From positions 82,324 to 146,323 of the forward strand of contig NZ_FYEB01000007.1 of the NCBI RefSeq assembly GCF_900187445.1: a DNA stretch of 64,000 nucleotides, given 5' to 3'. A program made the translations under genes and the position numbers. Below are positions 9,163-17,155 of the stretch, in pieces. The first letter of the stretch is position 1. Each line of letters begins with the position of its first letter. Below the pieces are notes generated by a model that was not told the DNA's origin, did no database searches, and saw only the letters and a list, made by a program, of their open reading frames with translations. Origin of the DNA: Pseudomonas sp. Irchel s3b2 (GTDB lineage Bacteria; Pseudomonadota; Gammaproteobacteria; Pseudomonadales; Pseudomonadaceae).

Positions 9163-9900
9163 ATGACTTACTGCGTCGCTATGCACCTGGCCGACGGGCT
9201 GGTGTTCATCTCCGACTCACGGACCAATGCGGGCATTGATCAGATTTCAACGTTCCGTAAGTTGTTTATTTTCAGCACGCCTGGAGAGCGGCTGATCGTG
9301 TTGCAAACTGCGGGCAACCTGGCCACGTCGCAATCGGTGGTCAACCTGCTCAAGCAACGGGCGAGCGGGGCGGGTATCCATCTGTTGAATGTCCGCACGC
9401 TGTATGACGCCACGGTGCTGGTGGCCGAAACCATTCGCGAAGTCGTCACCCGGGATCGCACCAAATTGGCAGGCAAGACCGATTTGAGTTGCTCCTTTCT
9501 GGTCGGCGGGCAGATCGCGGACGGGTCCATGGACGTGTACAGCATTTACCCGCAAGGCAACTTCATTCAAGCGACTGAAGACACGCCGTTCCTGCAGCTG
9601 GGCGAAAGCAAATACGGCAGGCCGATCCTGGATCGCAACCTGAAGTTTCGCACCTCGCTCGACGAAGGGCTGCGCTGCGGGTTGATTTCGTTCGACTCGA
9701 CCATGCACAGCAACCTGTCGGTGGGCATGCCCCTGGACCTGCTGGTGTACAGGAAAGACAGTTTTACCCGAGCAAAAAGTTATCGCATCGCCCCTGACGA
9801 CCCTTACTTCATTGATATCCGCAAACAGTGGGCCGCCGGATTGCGTGACATGCTCGCCGCACTGCCTGAGCCTCCCGACGCCTATAAAATGTTGGGCTAA
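9163..9900 (+). CDS. Anbu-type proteasome-like peptidase
   Basis: A 245-residue protein of the ancestral proteasome beta-subunit (Anbu) family. The start MTYCVAMHLADGLVF puts Thr directly after Met, so Met removal would expose Thr1 as nucleophile. D18 (in ISDSRTNAG) and K33 (in STFRKLF) then become D17 and K32, matching the Thr-Asp-Lys set of proteasome beta subunits. The rest is alpha/beta as expected (LVGGQIADGSMDVYSIYPQGNFI, LGESKYGRPILDR). It lies 84 bp after the transglutaminase gene. Anbu assembles into rings or spirals in characterised species; substrates are not established. Confidence 0.94.
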   Translation: MTYCVAMHLADGLVFISDSRTNAGIDQISTFRKLFIFSTPGERLIVLQTAGNLATSQSVVNLLKQRASGAGIHLLNVRTLYDATVLVAETIREVVTRDRTKLAGKTDLSCSFLVGGQIADGSMDVYSIYPQGNFIQATEDTPFLQLGESKYGRPILDRNLKFRTSLDEGLRCGLISFDSTMHSNLSVGMPLDLLVYRKDSFTRAKSYRIAPDDPYFIDIRKQWAAGLRDMLAALPEPPDAYKMLG

Positions 9901-9921
9901 CGATTCACCTCTTGTTCAAGC

Positions 9922-9946
9922 ACCGCCCTGATTCAAGGGGCGGTTT
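9922..9946 (+). terminator. Terminator-like hairpin after Anbu gene
   Basis: ACCGCCC (9922-9928) pairs with GGGCGGT (9938-9944), followed by TT and further T-rich sequence. It ends about 45 bp after the peptidase stop codon and fits termination of the four-gene run. Confidence 0.6.
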
Positions 9947-10134
9947 GCTTGTTGCTGGCCGACTTCAGGCACGCAAGCAAAGAAGTTTCGGGTCTGCGCG
10001 ACCAACAAACACAACTATGACCTACGCTTATTCCCAGACGCATGTTCAACGAGCAGGGGCTACGCCTGGCTCCTACTGGCATCAGGGCTTGCCCCTGATC
10101 CAAAACAACAAGAACAGCTATCCGGAGACGACTC

Positions 10135-11100
10135 ATGTTTGCATTGGCCCGTCGATTCAGCAGCAACCTCGCCGTTTTAGTTACCGCCGCCGCGCTCGCC
10201 TCACCGGTTTTTGCGCTGGACACCGTCAAGTTCATGGCCCCGGGTTCGGTCGGCGGTGGTTATGACCAGACTGCACGCGTCCTGGGCAAAGCCATGGTCG
10301 AGGCGAAAACGGCAAAGTCCGCGACCTTCGAGAACAAGGGCGGCGCCGGTGGCACCTTGGGGTTGGCGCAATTTGCCAATGGCACCAAGGGCGACCCAAA
10401 TGCCCTGATCGTCGTCGGTGCGATCATGGTCGCGGCCATCGAGCAGAACAAACCGCAAATCACCTTGAAGGATGTGACGCCGATCGCCCGGTTGTTCACC
10501 GAATACAACGTGATTGCCGTGCGTGACGACTCCCCGTACAAAACCCTGGACGACCTGCTCAAAGACTTCAAAGCCAACCCGTCCAATATCAAGTTTGGTG
10601 GCGGCTCCAAGGGGTCGATCGACCACATTGGCATCGCCGAACTGGCGAGCAAAATGGACGTCCCCGTCAACAAGGTGAATTACGTCGCCTTCGCCGGTGG
10701 CGGCGAAGTCGTCGCCGCGACGCTGGGGGGCCACATTACGGTGATCACCGGCGGCTACGCCGAACTGGCCAAATACGTCCAGTCCAAGCAATTCCGCTTG
10801 CTCGCCATCGGCGCGCCCAACCGCGTTGAAGGCATCGATGCACCGACCCTCAAAGAGGCTGGCTACGACGTGACGATCGGTAACTGGCGTGGCGTATACG
10901 GCGCAGCAGGCCTGACGCCTGAGCAGCGCAAAGAACTGACCGAAGCCGTCTTGACCGCGACCAAAAGCAACGTATGGCAAGAAAACGTAAAAACCAATGC
11001 ATGGTCACCGAGCATTCTGACCGGGGATGACTTTGGCAAATTCGTCGAGGAAGAACATGGGCGCCTGCGCGCGATGCTGGTCAAGGTCGGGCTGCTTTGA
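10135..11100 (+). CDS. tctC: Tripartite tricarboxylate transporter substrate-binding protein TctC
   Basis: A 321-residue periplasmic binding protein with a signal peptide ending near ALASPVFA. The mature protein begins LDTVKFMAPGSVGGGYDQTARVLGKAMVE, typical of the TctC/Bug fold. KSATFENKGGAGGTLGLAQFANG and FGGGSKGSIDHIGIAELA line the ligand site in this family. It delivers a carboxylate (citrate-like or related) to the TctAB membrane pair. GGAGACG precedes the ATG. tctB and tctA follow closely. No TctDE two-component genes are nearby, so regulation and exact substrate are unclear. Confidence 0.95.
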   Translation: MFALARRFSSNLAVLVTAAALASPVFALDTVKFMAPGSVGGGYDQTARVLGKAMVEAKTAKSATFENKGGAGGTLGLAQFANGTKGDPNALIVVGAIMVAAIEQNKPQITLKDVTPIARLFTEYNVIAVRDDSPYKTLDDLLKDFKANPSNIKFGGGSKGSIDHIGIAELASKMDVPVNKVNYVAFAGGGEVVAATLGGHITVITGGYAELAKYVQSKQFRLLAIGAPNRVEGIDAPTLKEAGYDVTIGNWRGVYGAAGLTPEQRKELTEAVLTATKSNVWQENVKTNAWSPSILTGDDFGKFVEEEHGRLRAMLVKVGLL

Positions 11101-11101
11101 G

Positions 11102-11593
11102 ATGGCCGGGCGCTGGAAAGTCATGCCGGCCCAACTGGCGATTGCCATAGGTGTAGTCGCCATCAGCGCGGTATTGGCGTTCGGCGCCTCGCGATTTCCT
11201 CCCGAAATGGGCTTCGTCATCATGGCGGCCTACGTTTACCCCTACGCCGTCGCGGTGTTTCTGGGCGCCGTCGGTCTGTTGATGTGCTATCAGGCGCTCA
11301 CCGGTGGTTTTCGCAACCTTGCCGATGACCACGAGACCACCCAGGCTCAGCCCGGCGGCAAGGCCGGGGCGACCTGGGTCACGGCAGGGCTGGTGGGGGT
11401 TGCCTTGCTCATTACCTACATCGGTTTCGTATTGGCCGCCTCATTGCTGTTTGCCTGTTCGGCACGCGGTTTTGGCAGTCGCAGCCCGGTGCGGGACTTG
11501 GCCATCGGCATCGCCCTGACCTTGCCGATTTACTGGCTGTTCACTGCCGGGCTAGGGGTTTCCCTTCCGCCCTTGATCAACGCCTGGATCTGA
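11102..11593 (+). CDS. tctB: Tripartite tricarboxylate transporter small membrane protein TctB
   Basis: A 163-residue membrane protein with about four hydrophobic segments (LAIAIGVVAISAVLAFGA, VAVFLGAVGLLMCYQ, LVGVALLITYIGFVLAAS, LAIGIALTLPIYWLF), the expected TctB topology. The ATG at 11102 directly follows the tctC stop; the longer open frame starting inside tctC is not needed. It is the small integral subunit partnering TctA. The middle loop (residues about 70-95) is polar and cytoplasmic or periplasmic. Confidence 0.92.
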   Translation: MAGRWKVMPAQLAIAIGVVAISAVLAFGASRFPPEMGFVIMAAYVYPYAVAVFLGAVGLLMCYQALTGGFRNLADDHETTQAQPGGKAGATWVTAGLVGVALLITYIGFVLAASLLFACSARGFGSRSPVRDLAIGIALTLPIYWLFTAGLGVSLPPLINAWI

Positions 11594-11617
11594 TCCGGGC
11601 CGAAGGAGGTCGACAAG

Positions 11618-13126
11618 GTGGACATTCTCTCGAGTCTGGCAAGCGGCTTCGGCGCCGCGTTGGCGCCGATCAATCTGATGTGGGGGTTTATTGGCTGCCT
11701 GCTGGGTACCGCGATCGGTGTTTTGCCGGGGATCGGGCCGGCGCTGACCGTCGCCTTGCTGCTGCCGATTACCGCCAAGGTCGATCCTACCGGGGCGCTG
11801 ATCATGTTCGCCGGCATCTATTACGGCGCTCAGTTTGGCGGCTCGACCACCTCGATCCTGCTCAACACCCCCGGGGAGTCGTCCTCCATGGTCACGGCCC
11901 TGGAAGGCAACCTCATGGCGCGCAATGGACGGGCAGGCCCGGCCTTGGCGACGGCCGCTATCGGTTCATTCGTGGCCGGGACCATCGCGACGATTTTGCT
12001 GACCCTGTTCGCTCCACTCGTTGCCACACTGGCGCTGAAGTTCGGTCCTGCGGAGTATTTCGCGATTCTGGTGCTGGCCTTCACCACCGTATCAGCGGTA
12101 CTCGGTTCATCGATGTTGCGCGGCTTTGCCTCATTGGGGATCGGGCTGACCATCGGCTTGATCGGCCTGGACTCGACCTCAGGCATTGCCCGCTACACCT
12201 TGGCTGTTCCCGAGCTGGTCGATGGCATCGAAGTCGTGCTGGTGGCTGTCGGCTTGTTTGCCGTCGGTGAAGCTTTGTACAGCGTGCTCTACCAGAAGGA
12301 AGAAACGTCCAGCCGACACCGCTTGACCTCGCTGTGGATGACCCGCGCCGACTGGAAACGCTCGGTTCCCGCGTGGTTGCGGGGCACCTTGATCGGCTTT
12401 CCCTTTGGCTCGATTCCGGCCGGTGGCGCGGAAATTCCGACGTTCCTGTCGTATTCGACCGAACGCAAACTCAGCAAGTACCCGAAAGAATTTGCCGCCA
12501 GCAAAGGCGAGGGCGCCATCGAGGGTGTCGCTGGCCCCGAGGCGGCCAACAACGCGAGCGCCACCGGTTCGCTGGTGCCGTTGCTGACCCTGGGCATCCC
12601 GACCTCCGCCACGGCGGCGATTCTGTTGGCCGCGTTCCAGAACTACAACCTGCAACCGGGGCCGCTGCTGTTCCAGACCTCGGGCGAACTGGTCTGGACG
12701 CTGGTGGCCTCGCTGTACATCGGCAACGCCATCCTGCTGGTGTTGAACCTGCCGTTGGTGGGCCTGTGGGTCAAGCTCCTGCAAATCCCCCGGCCGTACC
12801 TGAACGCCGGCATTCTAGTGTTCGCGACCATCGGCGTGTACGGCATGCGCCACTCAACGTTCGACCTGTTTCTGATGCTGGGCATCGGCTGGGCAGGGGT
12901 GTTAATGCGGCGCTTCGATTTCCCCGTCGCCCCGGTGATTGTGGGCATGCTGCTGGGCCCGATGGCGGAAAAACAACTGCGCAACGCCTTGTCCATCAGC
13001 CAGGGCGACTGGATGATATTTGTGACGCAACCGATTGCGGCGTCGGTTCTGGTGCTGACGCTGTTGGTGTTGCTGGTTCCATACCTGCTGCATAAACGCG
13101 GCATCAAATTGCATGAGGATGATTGA
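11618..13126 (+). CDS. tctA: Tripartite tricarboxylate transporter large permease TctA
   Basis: A 502-residue multi-spanning permease, the transport-catalysing subunit. It begins with GTG preceded by AAGGAGGT at 8 nt. Family-typical glycine-rich segments include GTAIGVLPGIGPALTVALLLPIT, YYGAQFGGSTTSILLNTPGE and the repeated GVAGPEAANNASATGSLVPLLTLGIPTS. It probably couples carboxylate uptake to ion flow. The stop codon is immediately followed by a large palindromic repeat, which probably marks the operon end. Confidence 0.95.
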   Translation: MDILSSLASGFGAALAPINLMWGFIGCLLGTAIGVLPGIGPALTVALLLPITAKVDPTGALIMFAGIYYGAQFGGSTTSILLNTPGESSSMVTALEGNLMARNGRAGPALATAAIGSFVAGTIATILLTLFAPLVATLALKFGPAEYFAILVLAFTTVSAVLGSSMLRGFASLGIGLTIGLIGLDSTSGIARYTLAVPELVDGIEVVLVAVGLFAVGEALYSVLYQKEETSSRHRLTSLWMTRADWKRSVPAWLRGTLIGFPFGSIPAGGAEIPTFLSYSTERKLSKYPKEFAASKGEGAIEGVAGPEAANNASATGSLVPLLTLGIPTSATAAILLAAFQNYNLQPGPLLFQTSGELVWTLVASLYIGNAILLVLNLPLVGLWVKLLQIPRPYLNAGILVFATIGVYGMRHSTFDLFLMLGIGWAGVLMRRFDFPVAPVIVGMLLGPMAEKQLRNALSISQGDWMIFVTQPIAASVLVLTLLVLLVPYLLHKRGIKLHEDD

Positions 13127-13237
13127 GATCGTTCCCATGCGCAGCAAAGGAATGCCTCAACGGACGCTCCGCGTTCGGCTCCGGAAGGGACGCAGAGCGT
13201 CCCGGGCTGCATTCCCACGCAGAGCGTGGGAACGATC
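13127..13237. repeat. Composite palindrome bounded by GATCGTTCCC / GGGAACGATC
   Basis: The element starts at the base after the tctA stop. Its outer arms GATCGTTCCC and GGGAACGATC are inverted copies, and internal arms around GGGACGC/GCGTCCC and TTCCCACGC/GCGTGGGAA also pair. A related short palindrome occurs at 32643-32673. Such elements are dispersed in fluorescens-group genomes; it may also act as a 3' stabiliser or terminator for tctCBA. Confidence 0.75.
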
Positions 13238-13294
13238 ATCGAGCTACCCACAAAATCGCTGGCATATACACATAACGTGTTCACAGATAATCCA

Positions 13295-13460
13295 GTGTGG
13301 GAGCGAGCCTGCTCGCGATGGGCCAGCACATCTCAGCATTGCACTTGCTGACTCTCCAACCTTACACACAACCTGCACGCCGGAATCGGACTTGCAGGAG
13401 CCAGGCTTGCCGGCGAAGGCGTACTTGAGAGCACCTTCGCCGCCAAACCTGGTGCCTACA
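13295..13460. repeat. Cluster of three REP-like palindromes
   Basis: Three related elements: GTGTGGGAGCGAGCCTGCTC at about 13295-13321, a GCAGGAGCCAGGCTTGCCGG type at 13392-13420, and an inverted form (CGCCAAACCTGGTGCCTACA) at about 13431-13460. The second and third are in opposite orientation and form a REPIN-like pair. They fill the gap between tctA and the next operon. Confidence 0.75.
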
Positions 13461-13617
13461 AAAAGCGCTCATTCGCACTGATCGGCTGAAGGCCTTTCGC
13501 TCACTTCATCATCTGCTTGGAACTCCCTGCCAGACGCCTCGTCATCTGCAATGAAGCACCACCGCGGGCATGCCGCGGCCACTTCCTGACGTGTTCATTA
13601 CGAAGGCGAGGGATGAC

Positions 13618-14244
13618 ATGACTATTCCAGACAGCAGAACCGGACAACCGGATGCCCCTCGGGATCCCGCAGGCTCCGAACAAAACTTTCAGCATATAAA
13701 GGAGGAGGTTACCGAAGCGATAGGCGGTGCCCGGCATCAGGCCGATGAGCAATTCGGCCAGTACCGCGATACCGCAGCGGATCAGATTGAAGCATTGGCC
13801 AGAGGCGCCCAATCGGTCGTTTCCGAGATCAGGACGAACGATACGTTTGGGATGTCCGACTACCTGGCGAACATGGCCGACAGCATGAGCAGCCTGGCGG
13901 GAAAACTGCGCAGCAAAAGTGCCGAAGAGCTTTTGCACGATGGCGCTGATCTGGCACGCGACAATCCGGGGTTGTTCATTGTCGGCAGCATCGCGGTGGG
14001 GTTCGGTCTGTCGCGGTTCCTGAAAGCGGGCACGGCCACACTACCGACAACGACCGCCCAGAGCAGCACACCCACGTTCAGTGGCGATGGCTCGCAAGGA
14101 CTTTATGAAACGTCGATGCCGCACGGAGGCGATCTGTCGCCCGGGTTGGCCACCGGCATTACGCCGTCCTCGCCGAGCGCGCCCGACCATCGTGGCGATG
14201 GTTCCTCAATGCCGGGGTCCAGCCCCTTCTCAGGAGAACGGTGA
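13618..14244 (+). CDS. Predicted membrane-anchored stress/nutrient-deprivation type protein
   Basis: A 208-residue protein. Residues about 20-115 are polar and helical with regularly spaced charged residues (HIKEEVTEAIGGARHQADEQF, ADSMSSLAGKLRSKSAEELL), and one glycine-rich membrane segment follows (LFIVGSIAVGFGLSRFLKAG, about 120-140). The C-terminal 65 residues are low-complexity Ser/Gly/Pro. This architecture resembles ElaB/YqjD-like and nutrient-deprivation-induced proteins. The ATG at 13618 is preferred over the longer upstream reading, which lacks a ribosome site. It overlaps the holin-like gene by one base and leads a three-gene operon. Confidence 0.75.
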   Translation: MTIPDSRTGQPDAPRDPAGSEQNFQHIKEEVTEAIGGARHQADEQFGQYRDTAADQIEALARGAQSVVSEIRTNDTFGMSDYLANMADSMSSLAGKLRSKSAEELLHDGADLARDNPGLFIVGSIAVGFGLSRFLKAGTATLPTTTAQSSTPTFSGDGSQGLYETSMPHGGDLSPGLATGITPSSPSAPDHRGDGSSMPGSSPFSGER

Positions 14245-14687
14245 TGAACAGAGACAATCCAGAACTGCAACGCACCCCACCCGTCACACCGTATGTCACG
14301 ACGGTTGATCATGACGCTTCCGTGGTCGGTTTATTGCGGCAGTTAGCCCGCGAAGTCCCGGCGTTATTCACCAAGGAGCTGGCGTTGGCCAAGGTGGAAT
14401 TGCAGGCCAGCCTGACGACATTGAAAGCAGGGATTGCCGGGGTCGCCGGTGGCGCCATTGTGTTGCTCGCCGGGTTCATCATGCTGCTGATGGCTGTGGT
14501 CTATGCCTTGAGCCTGGTGATGGCGCCCTGGCTGGCTGCGCTGATTGTCGGCGTCGTGGTGATGGTCATCGGGTTCGTGATGTTGCAGGCAGGCAAAAAA
14601 CAATTCGAGCCTTCCCACTTCAAGCCTGATCGCACCCTGGACGCGTTGAACAAAGACCAGGAAGCCTTGCGGAGGAAAGTGTCATGA
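14244..14687 (+). CDS. Phage-holin family / YqjE-like membrane protein
   Basis: A 147-residue protein with two adjacent membrane segments (GIAGVAGGAIVLLAGFIMLLM and VMAPWLAALIVGVVVMVIGF). A conserved LLRQLAREVPALFTKELALAKVEL lead fits the holin-X/YqjE family. Despite the name these chromosomal proteins are not lysis holins; their role is unknown, perhaps in inner-membrane organisation under stress. AGGAGAACGGTG provides the ribosome site, and it overlaps DUF3618 downstream by 4 bp. Confidence 0.88.
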   Translation: MNRDNPELQRTPPVTPYVTTVDHDASVVGLLRQLAREVPALFTKELALAKVELQASLTTLKAGIAGVAGGAIVLLAGFIMLLMAVVYALSLVMAPWLAALIVGVVVMVIGFVMLQAGKKQFEPSHFKPDRTLDALNKDQEALRRKVS

Positions 14688-15514
14688 ACCGCGAATTCGA
14701 AACCGAAGCGGCCAAGAGCCCGGAAACCATCGAGCGAGAAATCGATGCGCAACGGGAGAACATCGGGCATATCGTCGACGCGCTGGAAAGCAAATTTACC
14801 CCCGGCCAGATGTTCGATCAGGCGCTGTTGCTGATGCAAAGCAACGGCTCGACTTTCATGACCAATCTGGGCACCAGTGTGCGCAACAACCCCGTGCCTG
14901 CGGTGCTGACCTCGGTCGGGCTGATGTGGTTGATGATGAGTCAGAATCGGCCACCGACGCCCAGGGAATATCGCGTCGAACCGGAGCAGGATATCGACTG
15001 GACCGATGACTTGGGCGAAGGGCTCTCCGATAGTCTGGACAGCGCCCGTCAGCGTCTTCACACCACCACCGATTCGCTCAAGGACAGCTATCAGGCGGTC
15101 AAGGGTAAGGCGGCTCACCTGGGCGACAGCCTGCACGCGACGACCGATCACCTCAGTCGCACGGTCCATGACACCAGTGATCGCCTGGCGCGCAGGACTC
15201 ATGAAATGGGCGACCAGTTCAGTCATCTGCTCAAGGAGCAACCACTGATGATGGCTGCGGTCGGTGTAGCGGTGGGAGCATTGTTGGGTGCGGCGCTACC
15301 GACCACTGCGACGGAACGCCGTTATCTGGGCAGGACCAGCGCAAACCTCACTGGCAAGGTCAAACAGCAAGCACGGGAGGGCTATGAGGCGGTGCGCGAA
15401 AAGGTAATGGAAACCACGGAGTCCCACGGCTCAATCGCGGGAGAAACGGGCGAGATGCGCAAGACCGTGTCCGAAACCCCAGCCGATCTGTCGCGTGGCT
15501 TGGGGACTTCTTGA
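14684..15514 (+). CDS. DUF3618 domain membrane protein
   Basis: A 276-residue protein starting with the DUF3618 signature SPETIEREIDAQRENIGHIV at residues about 9-28 and a short hydrophobic segment near 75-90 (VPAVLTSVGLMWLMMSQN). A long helical amphipathic middle with repeated Asp/Ser/His-rich turns (LHTTTDSLKDSYQAVKGKA, HATTDHLSRTVHDTSDRLA) follows. A second membrane segment lies near 188-206 (PLMMAAVGVAVGALLGAALP). The family regularly sits with holin-like and ElaB-like genes as here. The ATGA overlap indicates coupling to the preceding gene. The molecular function is unknown. Confidence 0.88.
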   Translation: MNREFETEAAKSPETIEREIDAQRENIGHIVDALESKFTPGQMFDQALLLMQSNGSTFMTNLGTSVRNNPVPAVLTSVGLMWLMMSQNRPPTPREYRVEPEQDIDWTDDLGEGLSDSLDSARQRLHTTTDSLKDSYQAVKGKAAHLGDSLHATTDHLSRTVHDTSDRLARRTHEMGDQFSHLLKEQPLMMAAVGVAVGALLGAALPTTATERRYLGRTSANLTGKVKQQAREGYEAVREKVMETTESHGSIAGETGEMRKTVSETPADLSRGLGTS

Positions 15515-15630
15515 CAGGTATCAGGGCAAGGCGGGAGGTCTGAGGCATAGACCTTCCGTCGAGCCCGGTTTGTCGATGCCTTGAAACAGGCAGGGCCGCC
15601 AAGATCAGACACGATGACGAGGTACACATC

Positions 15631-15915
15631 ATGATTGATGAATCCACAGGAATGACCCCCGGCGTGCGCTACGAAATCGAGAATCGGGAAAGGGTAGAAC
15701 CGTTTGCCGGTTTTTTTCTGGATGGCAAGTATTACCTTACGCCCGAACTGCAAACGGCCATCGGTTGGCTTGAGGGCAACCGCTTTATCTACGATGAACT
15801 TGATCCCGAGGGTGAGCCGGTTTTCAAGGACCGCGTAGCCGGCACTATCAGGGACTTGAAACTCACGTTGAGTGACGGAATGACGCTGGAGATTCACCCC
15901 GTTCCTGGCACCTGA
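15631..15915 (+). CDS. Small conserved-type hypothetical protein
   Basis: A 94-residue soluble, acidic protein (MIDESTGMTPGVRYEIENRE) without signal peptide or recognisable motif. The start ATG is preceded by only a weak GAGG (GACGAGGTACACATC). Codon use is ordinary for the region and the frame is open against the background, so it is probably a real gene. It lies between the DUF3618 operon and the convergent ClpP-like gene, in a set that looks stress-related; no function can be given. Confidence 0.6.
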   Translation: MIDESTGMTPGVRYEIENRERVEPFAGFFLDGKYYLTPELQTAIGWLEGNRFIYDELDPEGEPVFKDRVAGTIRDLKLTLSDGMTLEIHPVPGT

Positions 15916-15956
15916 CTCAGCGATAACGAAAAACTTGGGGCCGTCTCGAACATGCG

Positions 15957-16514
15957 TCAACCGCCACTGATTTTCCAGTGTTTGACGTTATCGGCAAACA
16001 CCATCTGATGCATTTCGTGGGCGATTCCGTAGGCCAGGGATTCATGCGCCGCGATTACTTTCTCTTCCGCTGAAAGGCAATGGAAAATATCCAGTTTGGT
16101 ATCCGCGTGGGCAGTTTCCAGGGCAAAGATTTGCACGTAGCGCGCGAGGTCGTTATCCAGGCTCGAGAGGTATTCGCGCAAACGTTGATGGTCGACCGAG
16201 CTTTGGCTGAAGTACCAATTCATGGGGTGAATCAGAAACCGCGAATGGGGCGCGGTGATACGTCGCCCGGCGGCCAGATACATAATGATGCCCATCGACT
16301 CGATATTGCCGGCATTAATCGCGCACAGCGGCACCGGCAGGGATTTAAGGAAGGTGTAGAGGGCGAAGCCAAAGTTGGTGCTGCCGCCGCTGGTGGAGAG
16401 ATTCAGCAGTAAGGAGGAGGCGCCCTGGTCGATGGCGTCGAGGCAGCAGTCCCTGAAGCGTTCCATCGTGCCCTGATCAATCTGGCAATGAAAGTGGACG
16501 ATGTGCTCTGTCAT
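15957..16514 (-). CDS. ClpP-like serine peptidase
   Basis: A 185-residue ClpP/crotonase-fold protein. The nucleophile is expected at S73 in GNIESMGIIMYLAAG and the histidine at H96 in RFLIHPMNW. An oxyanion glycine stretch precedes it (LLNLSTSGGSTNFGFALYTFL). It is shorter than housekeeping ClpP and lacks its usual N-terminal loop, and no Clp ATPase gene is adjacent, so it is an orphan ClpP-type peptidase. AGGTCC precedes the ATG on the minus strand. It is divergent from the KGG protein gene across 287 bp. Confidence 0.87.
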   Translation of the reverse strand: MTEHIVHFHCQIDQGTMERFRDCCLDAIDQGASSLLLNLSTSGGSTNFGFALYTFLKSLPVPLCAINAGNIESMGIIMYLAAGRRITAPHSRFLIHPMNWYFSQSSVDHQRLREYLSSLDNDLARYVQIFALETAHADTKLDIFHCLSAEEKVIAAHESLAYGIAHEMHQMVFADNVKHWKISGG

Positions 16515-16801
16515 CGACGGACCTCCACACAGGATAAATTAGAGAGCTGATAGTTCAGCGTAACTGCTTGAATGATGCCAGACCTCAACGCGCTTTTCTT
16601 TGATGAATTTGTATAAGCGCAAGCCATTTTTATACTCGTTTGATTCACCCCATTAGTCGCCGCGTCAGGAGTTTTCTGGAACTAATCATCCCAATCCGCC
16701 TGTCGCAAGAACGATGGATCAGTTCAAACTTTCAACCGCAGAAACCCTCGGAATTAGGACGGGCCGACAAAGGTTCGTGAATAACAATGAGGAGAACGAA
16801 A

Positions 16802-17101
16802 ATGGCTAACACCGGAAACAAGAACCCAGGCAATTTTGCCAATGACCCTCAAAAAGCCTCCGAAGCTGGCAAAAAAGGCGGGCAGTCGGGCGGCGGGATG
16901 ATGAACGATCCGCAACGTACCTCCGAAGCCGGCAAAAAAGGTGGACAGGCCTCTGGTGGACGTCAATCCAGCGATACCAATCGTCCCGGCAGCGGACAGG
17001 GAGCAGGGCGCCAAGGCAACTTTGTCGAAGACAGAGAGAAAATGTCTGACGCAGACAAGAAAGGAGGAGGGCAAACTCCCGGCGGTGGGCGTAAACCCTG
17101 A
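16802..17101 (+). CDS. KGG-motif stress protein
   Basis: A 99-residue, very hydrophilic, glycine- and lysine-rich protein with three KGG-type repeats: NDPQKASEAGKKGGQSGGG, NDPQRTSEAGKKGGQASGG and EDREKMSDADKKGGGQ. This is the con-10/GsiB-like general stress family. It is probably intrinsically disordered and protective during desiccation or stationary phase, by family knowledge. GAGGAGAACGAAA precedes the ATG at 16802; an in-frame upstream ATG at 16787 is less likely. A strong terminator follows directly. Confidence 0.9.
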   Translation: MANTGNKNPGNFANDPQKASEAGKKGGQSGGGMMNDPQRTSEAGKKGGQASGGRQSSDTNRPGSGQGAGRQGNFVEDREKMSDADKKGGGQTPGGGRKP

Positions 17102-17119
17102 TGCCGTGTGAAATACATC

Positions 17120-17148
17120 AAGCCCCGCTTCTAGCGGGGCTTGGTTTT
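17120..17148 (+). terminator. Rho-independent terminator after KGG gene
   Basis: AAGCCCCGC (17120-17128) pairs with GCGGGGCTT (17134-17142) around TTCTA, followed by GGTTTT. It lies 19 bp beyond the KGG stop codon. Confidence 0.88.
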
Positions 17149-17155
17149 ATCCAAG

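Noticed and set aside
14244..14687. Prophage remnant suggested by the holin-family call
   Set aside because: No other phage gene is present. The YqjE-like protein sits in an operon with DUF3618 and an ElaB-like gene, a chromosomal arrangement.
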